The notes under the pieces are model-generated. The model did not search any database and was not told where the DNA came from. It saw nothing but the letters and a program-made list of their open reading frames with translations. A stretch of 64,000 nucleotides of DNA from Symmetrospora coprosmae (lineage: Eukaryota; Basidiomycota; Cystobasidiomycetes; Symmetrosporaceae): NCBI GenBank assembly GCA_008802785.1, contig VUYT01000029.1, forward strand, positions 176,768-240,767, given 5' to 3'. Both the position numbers and the translations under genes were made by a program. This document shows, piece by piece, positions 35,439 to 48,340 of the stretch; position 1 is the stretch's first letter; every line of letters begins with the position of its first letter.

Positions 35439-37026
35439 ATGAGCAGCACAGGTGAAGCGGCACCCGCCTCTTCGGCTGTCGCTGCCATGGTCCTCGTACC
35501 CGCCTCTATCGGGTGGTGAGTTGCACAGGGAGCCCTCTTTGCCTTACCTTCCCAAGCTTCCCTTCCCACACACACGTGCCGGCAACTGACACCCGTCACC
35601 TACCAGGTGCACATCCCTTCTTCTGTGCGGCATCGCGACAGACCGCGCAATCGCCGTGTTGCGACGCTCCTCGCGTCCTGGGAACGCCTTTGCGCGACCG
35701 CTCCTCGTTGCTGCTGTGACGGTCAATGCCCTCGGGGCAGTGAACGTCTATGCCTCCCTCATCAGCAAGATGGTCCTGCAGGAGCGGTCAGAGAGAGCCC
35801 TGGCCGACATCAAGCTACCAGACGCGCTGGCGCCGATCTTTGCCGGCACGGTCGGGTATGTCGCCCCGCCTCTACGCCACCGAGTTGGACAGTATTGACT
35901 GTCGAATTCCTTACAACGCGCAGGGCTGTTGTGCAGACATTCATGACGATACGTTGCTGGCGCCTCCTCAATCACAATTCCTGCTTCCTCGCGGTCGCAG
36001 GCACCGCAGTGACCGTCGCGTTGGCCGGCGCTCTGTGGAGTGCGGGCGAGGCATGTTAGTCCTATACCCTGGTAAATTTCGTACGCGTCCGCGATCGGCC
36101 AGAAACTGACGGGGCCCGTCATCGTGCATCCCGCCTCAGACGCTGTCACACAAGGCGCGAGCCTACTTCGGTTGTACGTCCCCGGGCAAATCTGGCTATG
36201 GACTTCGTTGGCTGTCGACAGTTTGATTACATTCTGCCTGGTCTATCTCTTCACAAGCATGAAGCGCCACGAAAGCAAGCCGTGCGTCTCTATCTTCGTA
36301 CACCATGCGTGCGGCGACTTCTTGGTCATCAGCCGGCTTACCCTCGTTCGTTTCCCACCGATAGGTCCGAGTACCTCAACTCGCTCATCCGGCTTTCGTT
36401 CGAGACATGCTGTCCGCCCACGATCTGCCAGATTCTCTCCGTCACGCTGTACGCATCGCTGGCGAAGAGCGACCATCTCTGGAATGTGTTCACCCTGCCT
36501 GCGTGTAAATGCGCCCTACCCTAATCCCCACTATAGACGGAAAGCTGAGACCGCGGCTCTTCATAGCCATGATTCCTTCGCTCTTCGTCCTCAGCTTCGT
36601 CTACTGTTTGGAGGGGACTGCAAAGACGCAGTCACTGACTAGGAACGTGCCGGATAGCATCGACTGCATGAACGGACCAGTGCCCATGAGTGGGTCCGTG
36701 CCACACGAGAGGGCAGGAAGTCAGCGCAGAAGCAGCCTCCAGGGTGCACGGAGAGGCATCTACGAAAGAAGCGAGTCCGAGCTTTCAACGGAAGAGGGCT
36801 TGAAGTACGGCGAAAACCTGGTAGGGTTAGCTACCGCGATTCTCCCCGGTCTAGCATGCTGACGCACGATTCACAGCGTGCAGTGGAGTCTGAAGCCCGG
36901 CAGGGCGGCGATGGCCCCTCACACGAAGGCAAGACCGCCCGTATCGCAGCCTCGTCAAGCGGCGGGGACGTAACATTGCCGGACCTAGCGCGCGATGCCC
37001 GGGCGAGCTTCACGACTCCTACATGA
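35439..37026 (+). CDS. DUF6534-like multi-pass membrane protein, copy 1
   Basis: A predicted seven-helix membrane protein of the DUF6534 type common in basidiomycetes; its biochemical role is not known. It starts MSSTGEAAPASSAVAAMVL. Hydrophobic segments follow: VPASIGWCTSLLLCGIATD (made across an intron in the Trp codon), LLVAAVTVNALGAVNVYASL, CFLAVAGTAVTVALAGALW, IWLWTSLAVDSLITFCLVYL, then the family signature YLNSLIRLSFETCCPPTICQ, and a last helix ending in SFVYCLEGTAKTQ. The cytosolic tail is Ser/Arg/Glu-rich, and a final intron joins ENL to RAVESEARQ, ending at TGA 37024-37026. The intron in the first helix is at the same place in copy 2. Confidence 0.78.
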
Positions 37027-37569
37027 CGCCTTCTTCAGGTACGGAAGCGCTACACAGCTTCTAGTCCGGGCAGATTCGAGCCCGTAGAGCAGGAGCGTAC
37101 ACATCCGCAATTTGGGAGAGAAGGGGTGAGTCGGGCCAGCTGAGGCGTCGCTCTGCCTAGACACTCGCACTGCATCATCTCACACTTCTACTGGCCTAGC
37201 AGGGTCCAACACTCTGGTGACGATGCTCTTTAAGCGATCCGCGCAGCCCTGGACATCTGTACTGCCGAAGGATACGGTACCTCGGATGGGAAGCACGGCA
37301 AGAGGCAACGGCATCACCGTCTGTCACCAGCAAGCCACCCTCCTCGCTCGGCCTCGTCCACGAAAGCGGCCGCTGCGGGAGCGAGCGAGTCATCCTGCTG
37401 CCCGCCAGCGGGGAAACGGTGGCGGACCTCACAAAGGCCCCCGGCATCAGCTGCTCGGACAGGTCGCAGCGGAGGACGTTGTGCTTAGGGGATGCGGAAG
37501 TACCTGAGAATGTCTGGGTGTTGGAGCTCCTGTGGACGATGGGAGCCCGCATCCAACGCACCAGTGCTT
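37027..37569. other. Region between DUF6534-like copy 1 and the HAD remnant
   Basis: About 540 bases. The 5' half of a HAD gene would be expected here by comparison with the first block, but I see no motif I or cap sequence. Frames on both strands are open yet show nothing conserved. Confidence 0.4.
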
Positions 37570-37880
37570 CTTGTCTCACCGCAGATGAATGCAACAAAGG
37601 AAAGCCCGACCCCGAGCCCTGCCTCCGCGGAGCCGCCATACTCCCCGCTCCGTCCGCAGCAGCTGAAGCGGTTGGACTAAAGCAGTGTCTGGTCTTCGAG
37701 GACGCGCCGGCGGGCATCGGGTCCGACGTGGCGAGCGGGGCGAAAGCGATTGCAGTCTGCGCGAGCCACCGCCGCGACAAGGTATCGGACCTGGGTGCGG
37801 ATCTCGTCATTGACACGCTCGAGCAGGTCCAATTGGAGTGGACGGCAGAAGGGAGGATGCGCATGATGGTGGACGTGTGA
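37570..37880 (+). pseudogene. 5'-truncated copy of the HAD phosphatase gene
   Basis: This stretch encodes the C-terminal third of the upstream HAD phosphatase: LTADECNKGKPDPEPCLRGA (motif III), LVFEDAPAGIGSDVASGAKA (motif IV), and the end EWTAEGRMRMMVDV with a stop at 37878-37880. Nucleotide identity to 34690-34993 is high; bases 37771-37816 equal 34887-34932 over 46 bases. The motif I and cap half is missing upstream, so a working phosphatase is unlikely. A frame is open upstream to about 37290 but is unrelated to HAD, so a chimeric protein is possible; a truncated pseudogene is more likely. Confidence 0.65.
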
Positions 37881-38319
37881 GAGCGACTCGTGTGCGGTAC
37901 ATTAGAAACGTCGAGAGTGATACAGTATGCGCAGCTACACGAGAGTCCATAGCATGTGCGCAGCACTATATTGGCATTTATAGTACGATGCCAGCAGTAG
38001 TGAAGCCGCTTGCACTTCGAATGATCTGCACTCGCCTGTTATTACTGAGCCGCATCCCGATCCGGCGGAGCATGCCTCTTGCTGACCTTCTTATGTCAGT
38101 GCATTCCGGCTTGGTGAGGCTAGGACAACCACAACATGAAGAGGATCCCGCTTGTCGCGCAGCAGTACAGTAGCGTACCATAGCTCTGGCTGCTGTCCTC
38201 CGTCTCGCCAACGCAACGACTCTCGGTCGCTTTGCTCTTCTGGCCAGCCCGACCTCGAAGAAGAAGAGCTCTTCCTGCATCTTTCTCGGGGTGGGCCTTC
38301 TCTGGCGCATAAGAATAGG
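37881..38319. other. Intergenic region between HAD remnant and DUF6534-like gene 2
   Basis: About 440 bases, almost the same length as the equivalent spacer in the first block (442). Nothing coding is recognised. Confidence 0.4.
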
Positions 38320-39863
38320 ATGAGCAGCACACCAGAGGAGCCGTTGGCCTCTTCGGCTGTGACAGCCATGGTCCTTGTCCCGGCTTCTGTCGGTTGGTGC
38401 GTCGAGCAAGAAGCTATCTTCCTCCTTGATACCCACGTGCACCCGCGCGACTCTGACATTCTCCACTCGACCCCCAGGTGCACATCACTCCTAATATGCG
38501 GCATCGCAACGGACCGGACCATCGCTCTGCTGCGCCGTTCGAAACAGGCCGGCAACGCATATGCGAGACCTCTTCTTATCGCGGCCGTCACCTGCAACGC
38601 GCTCGGTGCAGTTAACGTCTATGCCTCCGTGATCAGCTGGATGATCACTCAAGACCGGACAGAGAAGGCTCTCTCTGGCGTAAAGATTCCGGACGTCCTC
38701 TACCCGCTCTTCTCCGGTCTCACTGGGTAGAGCCATCTCTGAGCCACCTCGCCGCAATACTAAATATTGACGGCTGCCACATCGCTTCTCGCAGGGCCAT
38801 CGTCCAGACATACATGGTGATACGGTGCTGGCGAGTTCTGAACTGTAGGCTATGGTTCATCATCGTAGCCGGCCTGGCAATCGCCGTCGCGCTGGCCGGC
38901 GCGTTGTGGAGTGTGTCCGCGACGTGTAAGTCTTCAGAGCGCTCCGGGCCGTTCCTCCACGCACGAGGCCAGCCGTGTTTACTCGAGTACATCATCTAGA
39001 CGCTCTCTATCATGGCGCAGACCTGCTGGCTGTCTTCATCCCCGGCCAGATCTGGTTCTGGACATCTGCGGCCGTCGACGTCCTCATCACGTCATGCTTG
39101 ATCTATCTCTTCACGAGCATGAAGCGGCGTGCGAGCAAGCCGTGCGTCCCTGTGAAAGATCGTCGGCATCGTCAGCATCCGAGCCCCAGCTGAATCTTCA
39201 GCACTCTCGTCTGCACTCGACAGGACCGATAGATACCTCAACTCGCTCATCCAGCTCAGCTTCGAGACGTGCCTTCCACCTACCTTCTTCCAGGTTGCAT
39301 CGGTTGCGCTCTACTCGGGCTTCGCCAGCAGCGAGCATCTCTGGAACACCTTCGTCGCGACCTCCGGTCCGTGTCTCGCAACAGCGATCGTGTGGCTTTC
39401 AAGATTATCGCTCTGCTGACAGTGGCGCTTGACAGCCATCGTGCCGTCACTCTTTGTCCTCAGCTTTGTCTACTGTCTGGAAGGCACGGCCAGAACGCAG
39501 CTTATCGCCGGCAATACGCTAGCTAGCATCAGCGATGGGCATGGCCCAGCAGGCGCTGCGGAACCGGCTGCAATCAACGGGCGGAATCTGTCGCGCAGAC
39601 GAAGCCTGCGAGAGCTAAATGAGTCGGAGATCTCGCTGGAGGAAGGCTTGACACACAGCGGCAGTCTCGTAAGCCTGCCTACTGACGCGACCGGTCGTGC
39701 GTCTGCTTGTCAGGGCGGCGCTGACACGGCACACCCGCAGGGCGTTACCGAGGCCGGCACACCAAAGACCAAGACGAGTACTTTGGCATCTCCTGACATG
39801 GTACAGGCAATGTTGCCTCGCCTCAATCGTGATGTTGGGGAAGCAAGCACGAAGGCAGACTAG
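38320..39863 (+). CDS. DUF6534-like multi-pass membrane protein, copy 2
   Basis: Paralog of the gene at 35439. It starts MSSTPEEPLASSAVTAMVL and has the same order of helices: CTSLLICGIATDRTIALLRR after a matching intron in a Trp codon, LLIAAVTCNALGAVNVYASV, a segment starting VQTYMVIRCWRVLNC, WFIIVAGLAIAVALAGALW, FIPGQIWFWTSAAVDVLITS and a family signature starting YLNSLIQLSFETCLPPTFFQ. The last helix is AIVPSLFVLSFVYCLEGTA, again followed by a Ser/Arg/Glu-rich tail (SLRELNESEISLEEGL), ending at TAG 39861-39863. Protein divergence from copy 1 is much greater than that of the adjacent HAD 3' ends. Confidence 0.78.
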
Positions 39864-40610
39864 TGACATCGCCGGGCCCTTTTGCACTTTGAAGGAGGAT
39901 GCTGTAACATACGCCGGTCCGGCGGGGACTGTGGCATGATGGATAGAGTATGACAGAGAAGGCTGTCGGTATAGCATCGTGGTTGTTGACTCAATACTGC
40001 AACGGTGTAGACGCTGGAGGAGCGTCTAGCCAGCCAGCGTCAATGTCGATCTGGAGACAGGAGAATAGGGTCCTGCCTTCTGATGTGCGGTGAGTGACTG
40101 CCGAGCTTTCACCAGTGTGCATAGCATGTGACACGAGCGGAATGAATGGAGAGTGCCTTCGCTCGATGTACGAGCGGATTTCATCAAGACTGTGCGCCTC
40201 GGAATGGTTCAGTGGTCGAGAAAGCTCTACATACAAAAGCCAAGCTGGTGATGGGAAGAGCGTCATCGCCTTGGGTGTGTTACAGTGGGCGCTTGTGAGC
40301 TGCCGCTGAAAGGTATGAGCAGGGATGAACGTCATGCGTGGGACTGAACGGATTACGGGGGTTGATGCCGGCAATACAGGCTGGAGATGGGACTGACGTA
40401 ACGATGCAGCATGATGGCAGGTGTGACGACGTCCGTAGCGTGGAGGTCGCTCGCCTATGTAAAAGATGATGCGCTGGCTTCAAGGGATGAGTCGCCGCAG
40501 GGGAAGTGGAGGGGCGTGCCGGCGGTTGAGTAGGCATGAAGCGCGTAACGAGGGCTACACATCTCACCGGGGCCGGAACCGGCGTCGCGCGCGTAGGGAC
40601 CGCCAGTGCT
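39864..40610. other. Convergent 3' intergenic region
   Basis: About 750 bases between the convergent DUF6534-like copy 2 and SIW14-like genes. Small frames only (for example 40094-40309, plus); none has a recognisable feature. Confidence 0.4.
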
Positions 40611-43400
40611 TCACAGATCGTCTTCTTCGGTCTCGCTCGGATCCTCGTCGTCTGGAATTGTGCTGCCGATCTTGACGTTGACCCAGCTCTCCTTGAGCCT
40701 GACTTTGGGCTTGCCCTTGGGCGTCGAGCAGTCCGCTCCTTCACAGAGCGGCGATGTGCATCGGCTGGGCGTGGCGGTGGCCTTTGCTCCAGTAGGCGGC
40801 GTCGAGCAAAGGGCACCGCAGGGGAGTTGCTCGTCTCGGCTGCAGCCGCATACAGATGGCGACTCCGACCCGCACTCTCTCTCCTTGCCCTTGCCCTTGC
40901 CTGCGCCCATCCGCCTGCTCTGAGAGTACCCAAAAGCGGGCGAGGCAGCCGCCGAATGCGAGATGAGGTACTCTTCTGACCGCCCAGCAAGGCCCCCGTC
41001 CTCCTCCTTGCACCATTCTGGGAGCTCGTCCGCGGCGAGGCACGCCCAGTCCGGCTGATACAGCTCGATGAAGAGCTGGTCCATGGCGCGGGACTTTGGG
41101 AAGCTGAACTTGCGGTACTCTTCGAAGATGGCGGTCGACGACCAGCACTGCATCTTGCGGAGGCAGCCGACGAGGCAGCCCGTGCGGTGCTGTGGATGAC
41201 AATGCGAGTCAGCGGCAAGTCAACAGGATCAGCGTGAGGGAACATCGCCCACCTTGCCCTTGTTGCAGTGAATCATGATTGGGTGATTCCGCTTATCGAG
41301 GACGATCCTGAGTGCATCCCGAATCTTTCCGTCTGGGATATGGACGAATGGCTCCTTGTTTCCCGGAATGCCAATCTGGAAGAACTGGATCCCATCTTTC
41401 TCAAAGAAGCTCGCATTCTCCTGCGAGTACTCGTCCTGAACAAGCGTGAGCACTGTGCGGAGCCTCAGCGAGCGCAGGAATGGGTAGTGCGCTTGGGAAG
41501 GGAAGGACGAGCGGTAGACTCCGGGCGCAACCATGGCGAAGTTGTCGGGCGGGCAGAGCAATGGGACCGTGACCGGTTCGAAGGAGCCGTCGCCCGGGCT
41601 GGGGCTCCGGCTGTACGACGTCGAAGTGGACGACTGCCGAGTGAACGCCGGTGCTGCTCGCAAAGGGAGATGAGGGAAGGCGGCGAAGGGCGCGGGGCTG
41701 TCGAGCAGACTGCCGGCATGCGGGACTGCAGACGGGCCCCGTCTGCGCTGCTGGGGACCCTGTTGCGGTTCCAGGTCCAACTCCGGCTCCGAGGTAGCCT
41801 CTCCCCGTCTGGCGCCATCGTGCCCCTGCAGAACCTGTCCACTGGCGCTGCGTAAAGTCGGCGTGGGAAAGGGAGGCGAGACTGCGCCGGACGCCGACGC
41901 GTCCGATGGACTGCTCGTGCTGGCACTCGCGTACGAGAAGGCACTGAATCCTCCCGGGCTGGTACCCGGTGTCGACGCCGATGCCGCAGACACGGACGCG
42001 GCGGATGGCGAGAGCGCGGCGTATGGCAGCGTGGCCGTCAGGGCTTGCGACGTGCTGCTGGCCGTTTGTGCGGCGATGCTTGGCTCCGAGTGCACATCGC
42101 GGAGTGCGCCTGACCCGCTGCTCCTGCTTGCACCCCGGCTCCTGCCTCCGCTGCGGACCGTGTCGTAACTCCTGCTCTCTACGAGGCTCGGTGCGAAGGG
42201 CCCAGGTTGAGCGTAGCCTGCAGTAGGCAGATCGAGCGATGGTGGCGGCAGCGTCAGAGGCAGGAGCTGCGGCTGCTGACGACCGTTTCGACTAGGAGTC
42301 CGATGCGCGAGAGAGTCGAACGTCACTGGCGAGGTGGTCGCGCTGCTGCTCGCGCTGGCGCTGTGCCTCCCGTCGCTAGCCTCTGCGCCCTCTCTGCCCG
42401 TGCTGCTCGAATCGTAACTCCATACTGAGCCGTGCCGGGGCTGATGGTGGCGTTGATGCGCACGCTGCTGCTGCGACGATTGGTGATGGACTGGGTGCGG
42501 CTGCGTGTAGAACGGCATCGTAGGCGAGTAATAGTACGATGACGAGGTGGCTAATCGCGTGTCTGTGCCACCTGTGAGGGGCGAAGCGGGGCCGTAGATC
42601 TGGAAAGTGCTCCGGAAGGCCGGGCTGGGGGCCGAAGTCTTTGACATAGCAGGCTGACTCTGCTCCGTCCCTGTATGCAAAGCACCTCCAGGGGCGCGAA
42701 TACCGCGCCCGCGCCCCGTGGTGGCCGACGAGGACGAAGCGACGCTCTCGGATGAGGAAAAGCCGTCGAGTGACGAGTCGGTTGCAAAGTCCAGGGCGGG
42801 CTCGGAGGTAGACGACGACGCCGTTGTGGCTGTCGACGTCGTCGTCGACGTGGCCGTGCCTGCGCTCTTGGTCGACGAGGCATTGGAGGCGCGGCTCGAG
42901 ATGGCAGTGTCGTTGTTGGATGTGGTTGCTGACTCGGCGTTATCGGGCCCGGTCATTGCGGCCACGGCCGAAGTCAGAGCGGCTATCGGGGTCGACTGCG
43001 ACTGCTTCGCCATTTCATTCGTGTCGGGGAAGTGTTCTGAGGTCGCTATGGCTTCGCTGCTCTTTGCAGCTGCGGCATTGCCTCTGGCTGACAATGTCGT
43101 TTCTGCATCTTTGGGTCGCTCCTGCCCAGTCGCTGCCGATTTGAGCTGCGCCGCGAGGTGCTCCGGTGCGTCCGGACATCTGTCGACACTGTGCGTGTGG
43201 TGCTGCGGGATGCCGTCGCGACGGACGTGAGGCGGCGAAGCCTCGCCCTGACTCGCCGGTGCCGCGTATGCGCCGGGGTCGCCGCCTGAAGGCGCCTGCC
43301 GTGCGCCGTCACCCTGGACAGATTCGGCCTCAGTGCGCCGCTGCCGTCCCGCATAGATCTTGGCCAGGAACGGCGGCGTGTACGTCTGTGTGTGACCCAT
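40611..43400 (-). CDS. SIW14: Siw14-like atypical dual-specificity phosphatase with long disordered N-terminus
   Basis: Plant-and-fungi atypical dual-specificity phosphatase; yeast Siw14 cleaves the 5-beta phosphate of inositol pyrophosphates. The catalytic domain starts at about residue 610 with VPLLCPPDNFAMVAPGVYRS, followed by FLRSLRLRTVLTLV and IQFFQIGIPGNKEPF. The signature loop HCNKGKHRTG (Cys and Arg of HCX5R) is built across a roughly 62-base intron, then LVGCLRKMQCWSSTAIFEEY. The C-terminal tail is rich in Lys, Ser and Cys and ends in SETEEDDL. The N-terminal 600 residues are Ser/Thr/Ala/Pro-rich low complexity, unlike yeast Siw14 (about 280 residues). The start at 43398-43400 is the first ATG of a long open exon. 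Confidence 0.82.
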
Positions 43401-43573
43401 CCTGCTTCCTGTGTGTTCTGCTACGGGCGGAGGATGCCAGCTGGCCGCTTGTCCGGCCTGTGTCGTCGAAGGCTGGCTGGTCGGCGTGGCACCTGAGCGG
43501 CAGCAACGCGTGCACGCTGGTATTCAGTATGCCCTGCTCAATGTACGCTCCCTCCTGCTCCCTCGTAGCCGTA

Positions 43574-43608
<35 letters not shown>

Positions 43609-44035
43609 ACCCGGGTGCGGTACAGGGCTCTGCGCCTTCCCCCTGCGGGCTACAAGCAGCACAGATTCGGCAGCATGGTGGAACCGAGAGGATTGAAAGG
43701 GGCGTCCGGGACTCCCTTGCAATGTGCGAAGCACGTCCCAGTTGGATCTGATGGACGCTGTCGCTCTCCTGAGCTGAGCCTTCCCTTGGTATGTAGATGG
43801 ATCCGGGAGTCGGTGGGAGGAAAGAGCCAGCTGGGGTCAAGGGAATCCTCCTCTTGCGGGTCAGCCACTCAGAGTCAGGGTGACCAAAAAGACGAACACA
43901 CAGGGAACAAGCTCGAGCGTCATGTATCATGCATGCCACTGCTCTGTGTCCCATAGCTGTTTGGCTCTACCGTTTTCGGCCTACAACGGACCGAGGCAAT
44001 TTTGGATCATAGCAACATCGTCGAGCGCTGTTCCT
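43401..44035. other. Intergenic region upstream of the SIW14-like gene
   Basis: About 635 bases between the SIW14-like start and the LEU2 stop. It contains a CGTCGC hexamer repeat and otherwise no recognised feature. Confidence 0.4.
43561..43607. repeat. CGTCGC-type hexanucleotide repeat
   Basis: About seven units of a hexamer (consensus GCCGTC, first units GCCGTA) lie roughly 160 bases upstream of the SIW14-like start codon. Confidence 0.85.
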
Positions 44036-45611
<1,576 letters not shown>

Positions 45612-45884
45612 GACTGCAATGGCGCTGTGCTGCTTCTGCTATCCGGGTAGTCGTTAGGAAGCCGAGCGAGCTGGTGCTGCCATCGAGGAGGTGGCTCAGG
45701 GCGAGTCGGCGGAGATGGGGACAATGCGCCAGCACGATCAAGGCAGACGTAGACGACATTGCAGCAGACACAGACCATTCGTACAACAACAGCGAAGCGC
45801 GAGAGAGATGGGCGAAACGATCTGACTCGGCTAATGCGTGCAACCACGAGTGGGCCGCATCGCCCAGCCGACCGGCCTTGTGCA

Positions 45885-48055
45885 TCAGTAGCCCCGCTGG
45901 GCGAGCATCTCCGCAATGGCCAGATAGAAGGAAACTGGCTTGAACTTGATGCCCTTGCCCGTGAATTCGGCAAATGCAAAGCGGACAGGGCCAACCTAGG
46001 AAGGCGGATTCACGGACACGAAGACGTGGAGAAAGCGTCAGCCGCAGCGCCAACCTTGTGCCGTCTAGAGACGACAGAACCCACCCATCCGACCAGATCC
46101 AGGTGATTGACATTCTCGAGCGTCGCAATGTACTCGCCCCACTGGCAGCTCTCGACGCTCACCAGCCCGTCGTTCTCGCCCTCCTTCTCAAACACGACCG
46201 ACCACGGCAGGCGGAAAGGGTCCACAAAGCTTGGGCGGAACTGCGCTCCGTAGCTGTAATACTGGATCGCAGGGTCGTCGGGCGTGCTTTCGTTGAAGTC
46301 GGCCATCTTTGCCGTCGTCAAGGCGTCGAATGCCCGCCCTCCGCCGGGCATCTGGATCGCCTGCATAAAGGCCAACAAAGAAGGGAGGTTCCGCCGGCCA
46401 AGGACGTCGTCCTGTATGACGAGCCGGCAGTCCGTCAGTCATCTCTGCGGGCAAATGTGTGCGTTCGGGGAGCCGACCCACCAGGAGATAGTCCGCAAAT
46501 GGCGAGCCGCGATGAGGCGTCGCTATCGTCGTGCAGCTCTTGACGGTGAACTGTGTCGGCTGGAGATGGGTGATCAAGTAGCGAGAGTCGAGTCCTCCCT
46601 GATTGCCCGTACGGCAATCTCGTTAGCCCGATCCGCACTGCGATATGCAGAATTGACCAACTTACCATACTATGCCCTATCAAGTTGACCTCACGGCCAG
46701 GAAAGGCTTGTGCAATCTGTTCGCAGATGGCTTTCGCTCTTGTCTCGATGTCTGCGCGCGCGATAGTACACACGCCGGTATCAGCTCGACCACCTCCGGT
46801 CTAGTCTGTCGTCAGTGTACTCACTCCCGCTCGCCGGACTGCTCGTCATGAGAACCTCTACCCCAAGCTCCTCGAGCGCCTCCCGCACGCCGCGCCAGTA
46901 CTGGATCTGGAGCGCGGGCACATTCGACGGCCCAATGACAGAGAACCCAAACAGGCCGTGGAGGAAGACCATGGGCAGGCGCGGCTTCTCGTACTTGTCC
47001 TTGATGCGGGACCAGTCCGGCTCGTCGGACGCCGTGCGGTCCTCCTCGTCCATGTACTTGGCTGCAGGGTCCTCCCCCGCTTTTGTACTTTGCCGCCGCG
47101 CGCCAGGCGTGCTTGACGAGCTGCCGAAAGCGGGCAGCTGCAGTGAGGGCGCCTGAAGCTGCAGCTTGGGCATTGAGAGGCTGCTTATATTCGGAGCTTG
47201 GAACTTGGGAAAGGATGGAGCCTGCCAGGATGGCATTGAGGGCAGGGTCGGCAGGCTGAAGCGGTTGCTAGATGGCGCTGCAGCGGAGCCAGCATCGCTC
47301 TTGCTGCTCTCGAGACTATCGCGCCGCACAGTCTCCTCGGAGACATGCTCTTTTACGGTCCCTTTGCCTGCGATGAGGCTAAGCCAGCCAAAGTAGTCCT
47401 GTGGCTTGCTCGGCGACTCTGGCTGTACGCCTGCCTGGGCGCTACCTAGGCTCGCAGGCATTCCTTCGATAGGACTAGCAGGTAGCGAAACGGTTTTTGC
47501 TCCCCCAATGTCCTTCTCCCTCTCCTGCTCCCGCTGTTCCTGCACAGTCTGGCGCAGCCATGCGAACGGGTCCCCTGCGAGCGCGTCCTCCATGGAGTTG
47601 AAGCTAAGAGATCGCTGCCTGTCGCGCAGGAGGGGTCGCGTAGATGTATCTCTCCTACCTCTGCGGGGCAGCGCGAGCGAGGCGGGGCGAGATATGCCAG
47701 TGGTGCTTGCACTGCCTGAGTAGCTTTCGGCATCCGCGCTGCTCGCCAGCTCGTCAATGGCGGACGGACTCGCTAAAGGCGACCGCATGGCGGCGGATAG
47801 CTCTGACTGCAGAAAGGAGGACGTGCTCGCTGCTGGACTCGGCGCCTCGTTCGCGCGCGCAACAGAAGTCGTCCGAACGCGCACGTCGCTTGGCCGAGCA
47901 TGACGCGCCCCATCGCGCTCAAGGTGCGCCCGCTCCGGGTATTGCGGCGGCTTGTTGTCCATGCGTGCGCGCGTGTGCGTGTAGATAGGCTCAATGTTGG
48001 TGAATGACCGGCGAACGGCGCGCAGGGATGTCCGGATGGGTGCGGCGCGCCTCAT
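45885..48055 (-). CDS. Alpha/beta-hydrolase triacylglycerol lipase-like protein
   Basis: Probable serine lipase of the bacterial-LipA/fungal class. The first exon encodes about 370 residues of low complexity with Arg/Ser- and Leu/Pro/Ser-rich stretches, then the hydrolase core: LPMVFLHGLFGFSVIGPSNV (oxyanion region), YWRGVREALEELGVEVLM, VNLIGHSMGGLDSRYLI with the nucleophile Ser across an intron, SCTTIATPHRGSPFADYL, WSVVFEKEGENDGLVSVES with a likely acid residue, and NHLDLVGW with the likely His. It ends in YLAIAEMLAQRGY. At 48055 the start gives an Arg-rich, acid-free N-terminus (MRRAAPIRTSLRAVRRSF), suggesting mitochondrial targeting; a downstream Met (DNKPPQYP) is an alternative start. Four or more introns. 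Confidence 0.78.
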
Positions 48056-48340
48056 GCACGCCGCATTCGGGCCTTTCACGACGACGATGGCGAGGAAGCG
48101 AGGAAGGACCGCGGGCTGGCGGTGAGGATCAAGCCGATCGCTTTGACAGTATCGTTGCTGTTGCTGTTGTGCTGAGCTGGGCTGAGCTGCGCTATTCACG
48201 AGCCTGGTCGCAGGCCGATCGAGATCAGGTACGCGCACCGTGACGGGTACGTATGGAGTAACCTCTCACTCCGCACAACCCTGGGACACACCATTCCGCA
48301 TCCGTCTGGACTGCATCGAGCAAGTCTGCAGGAGCACGAC
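48056..48340. promoter_or_regulatory. Compact divergent promoter, lipase / alpha-beta hydrolase 1
   Basis: 285 bases between the divergent start codons of two hydrolase genes, with CTGTTG and GAGCTGGGCT short repeats near 48150-48190. A shared regulatory region is plausible; no known operator is recognised. Confidence 0.35.

Noticed and set aside
37196-37966. 256-codon minus-strand frame across the HAD remnant
   Set aside because: Antisense to the clearly homologous HAD C-terminus, so not a gene.
40280-41245. 321-codon minus-strand frame
   Set aside because: Alternative frame over the SIW14-like last exon; Arg/Ser/Ala-rich with no conserved block.
43411-43956. 181-codon plus-strand frame with an Arg run
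   Set aside because: The Arg run is the translation of the CGTCGC microsatellite; the rest is unremarkable.
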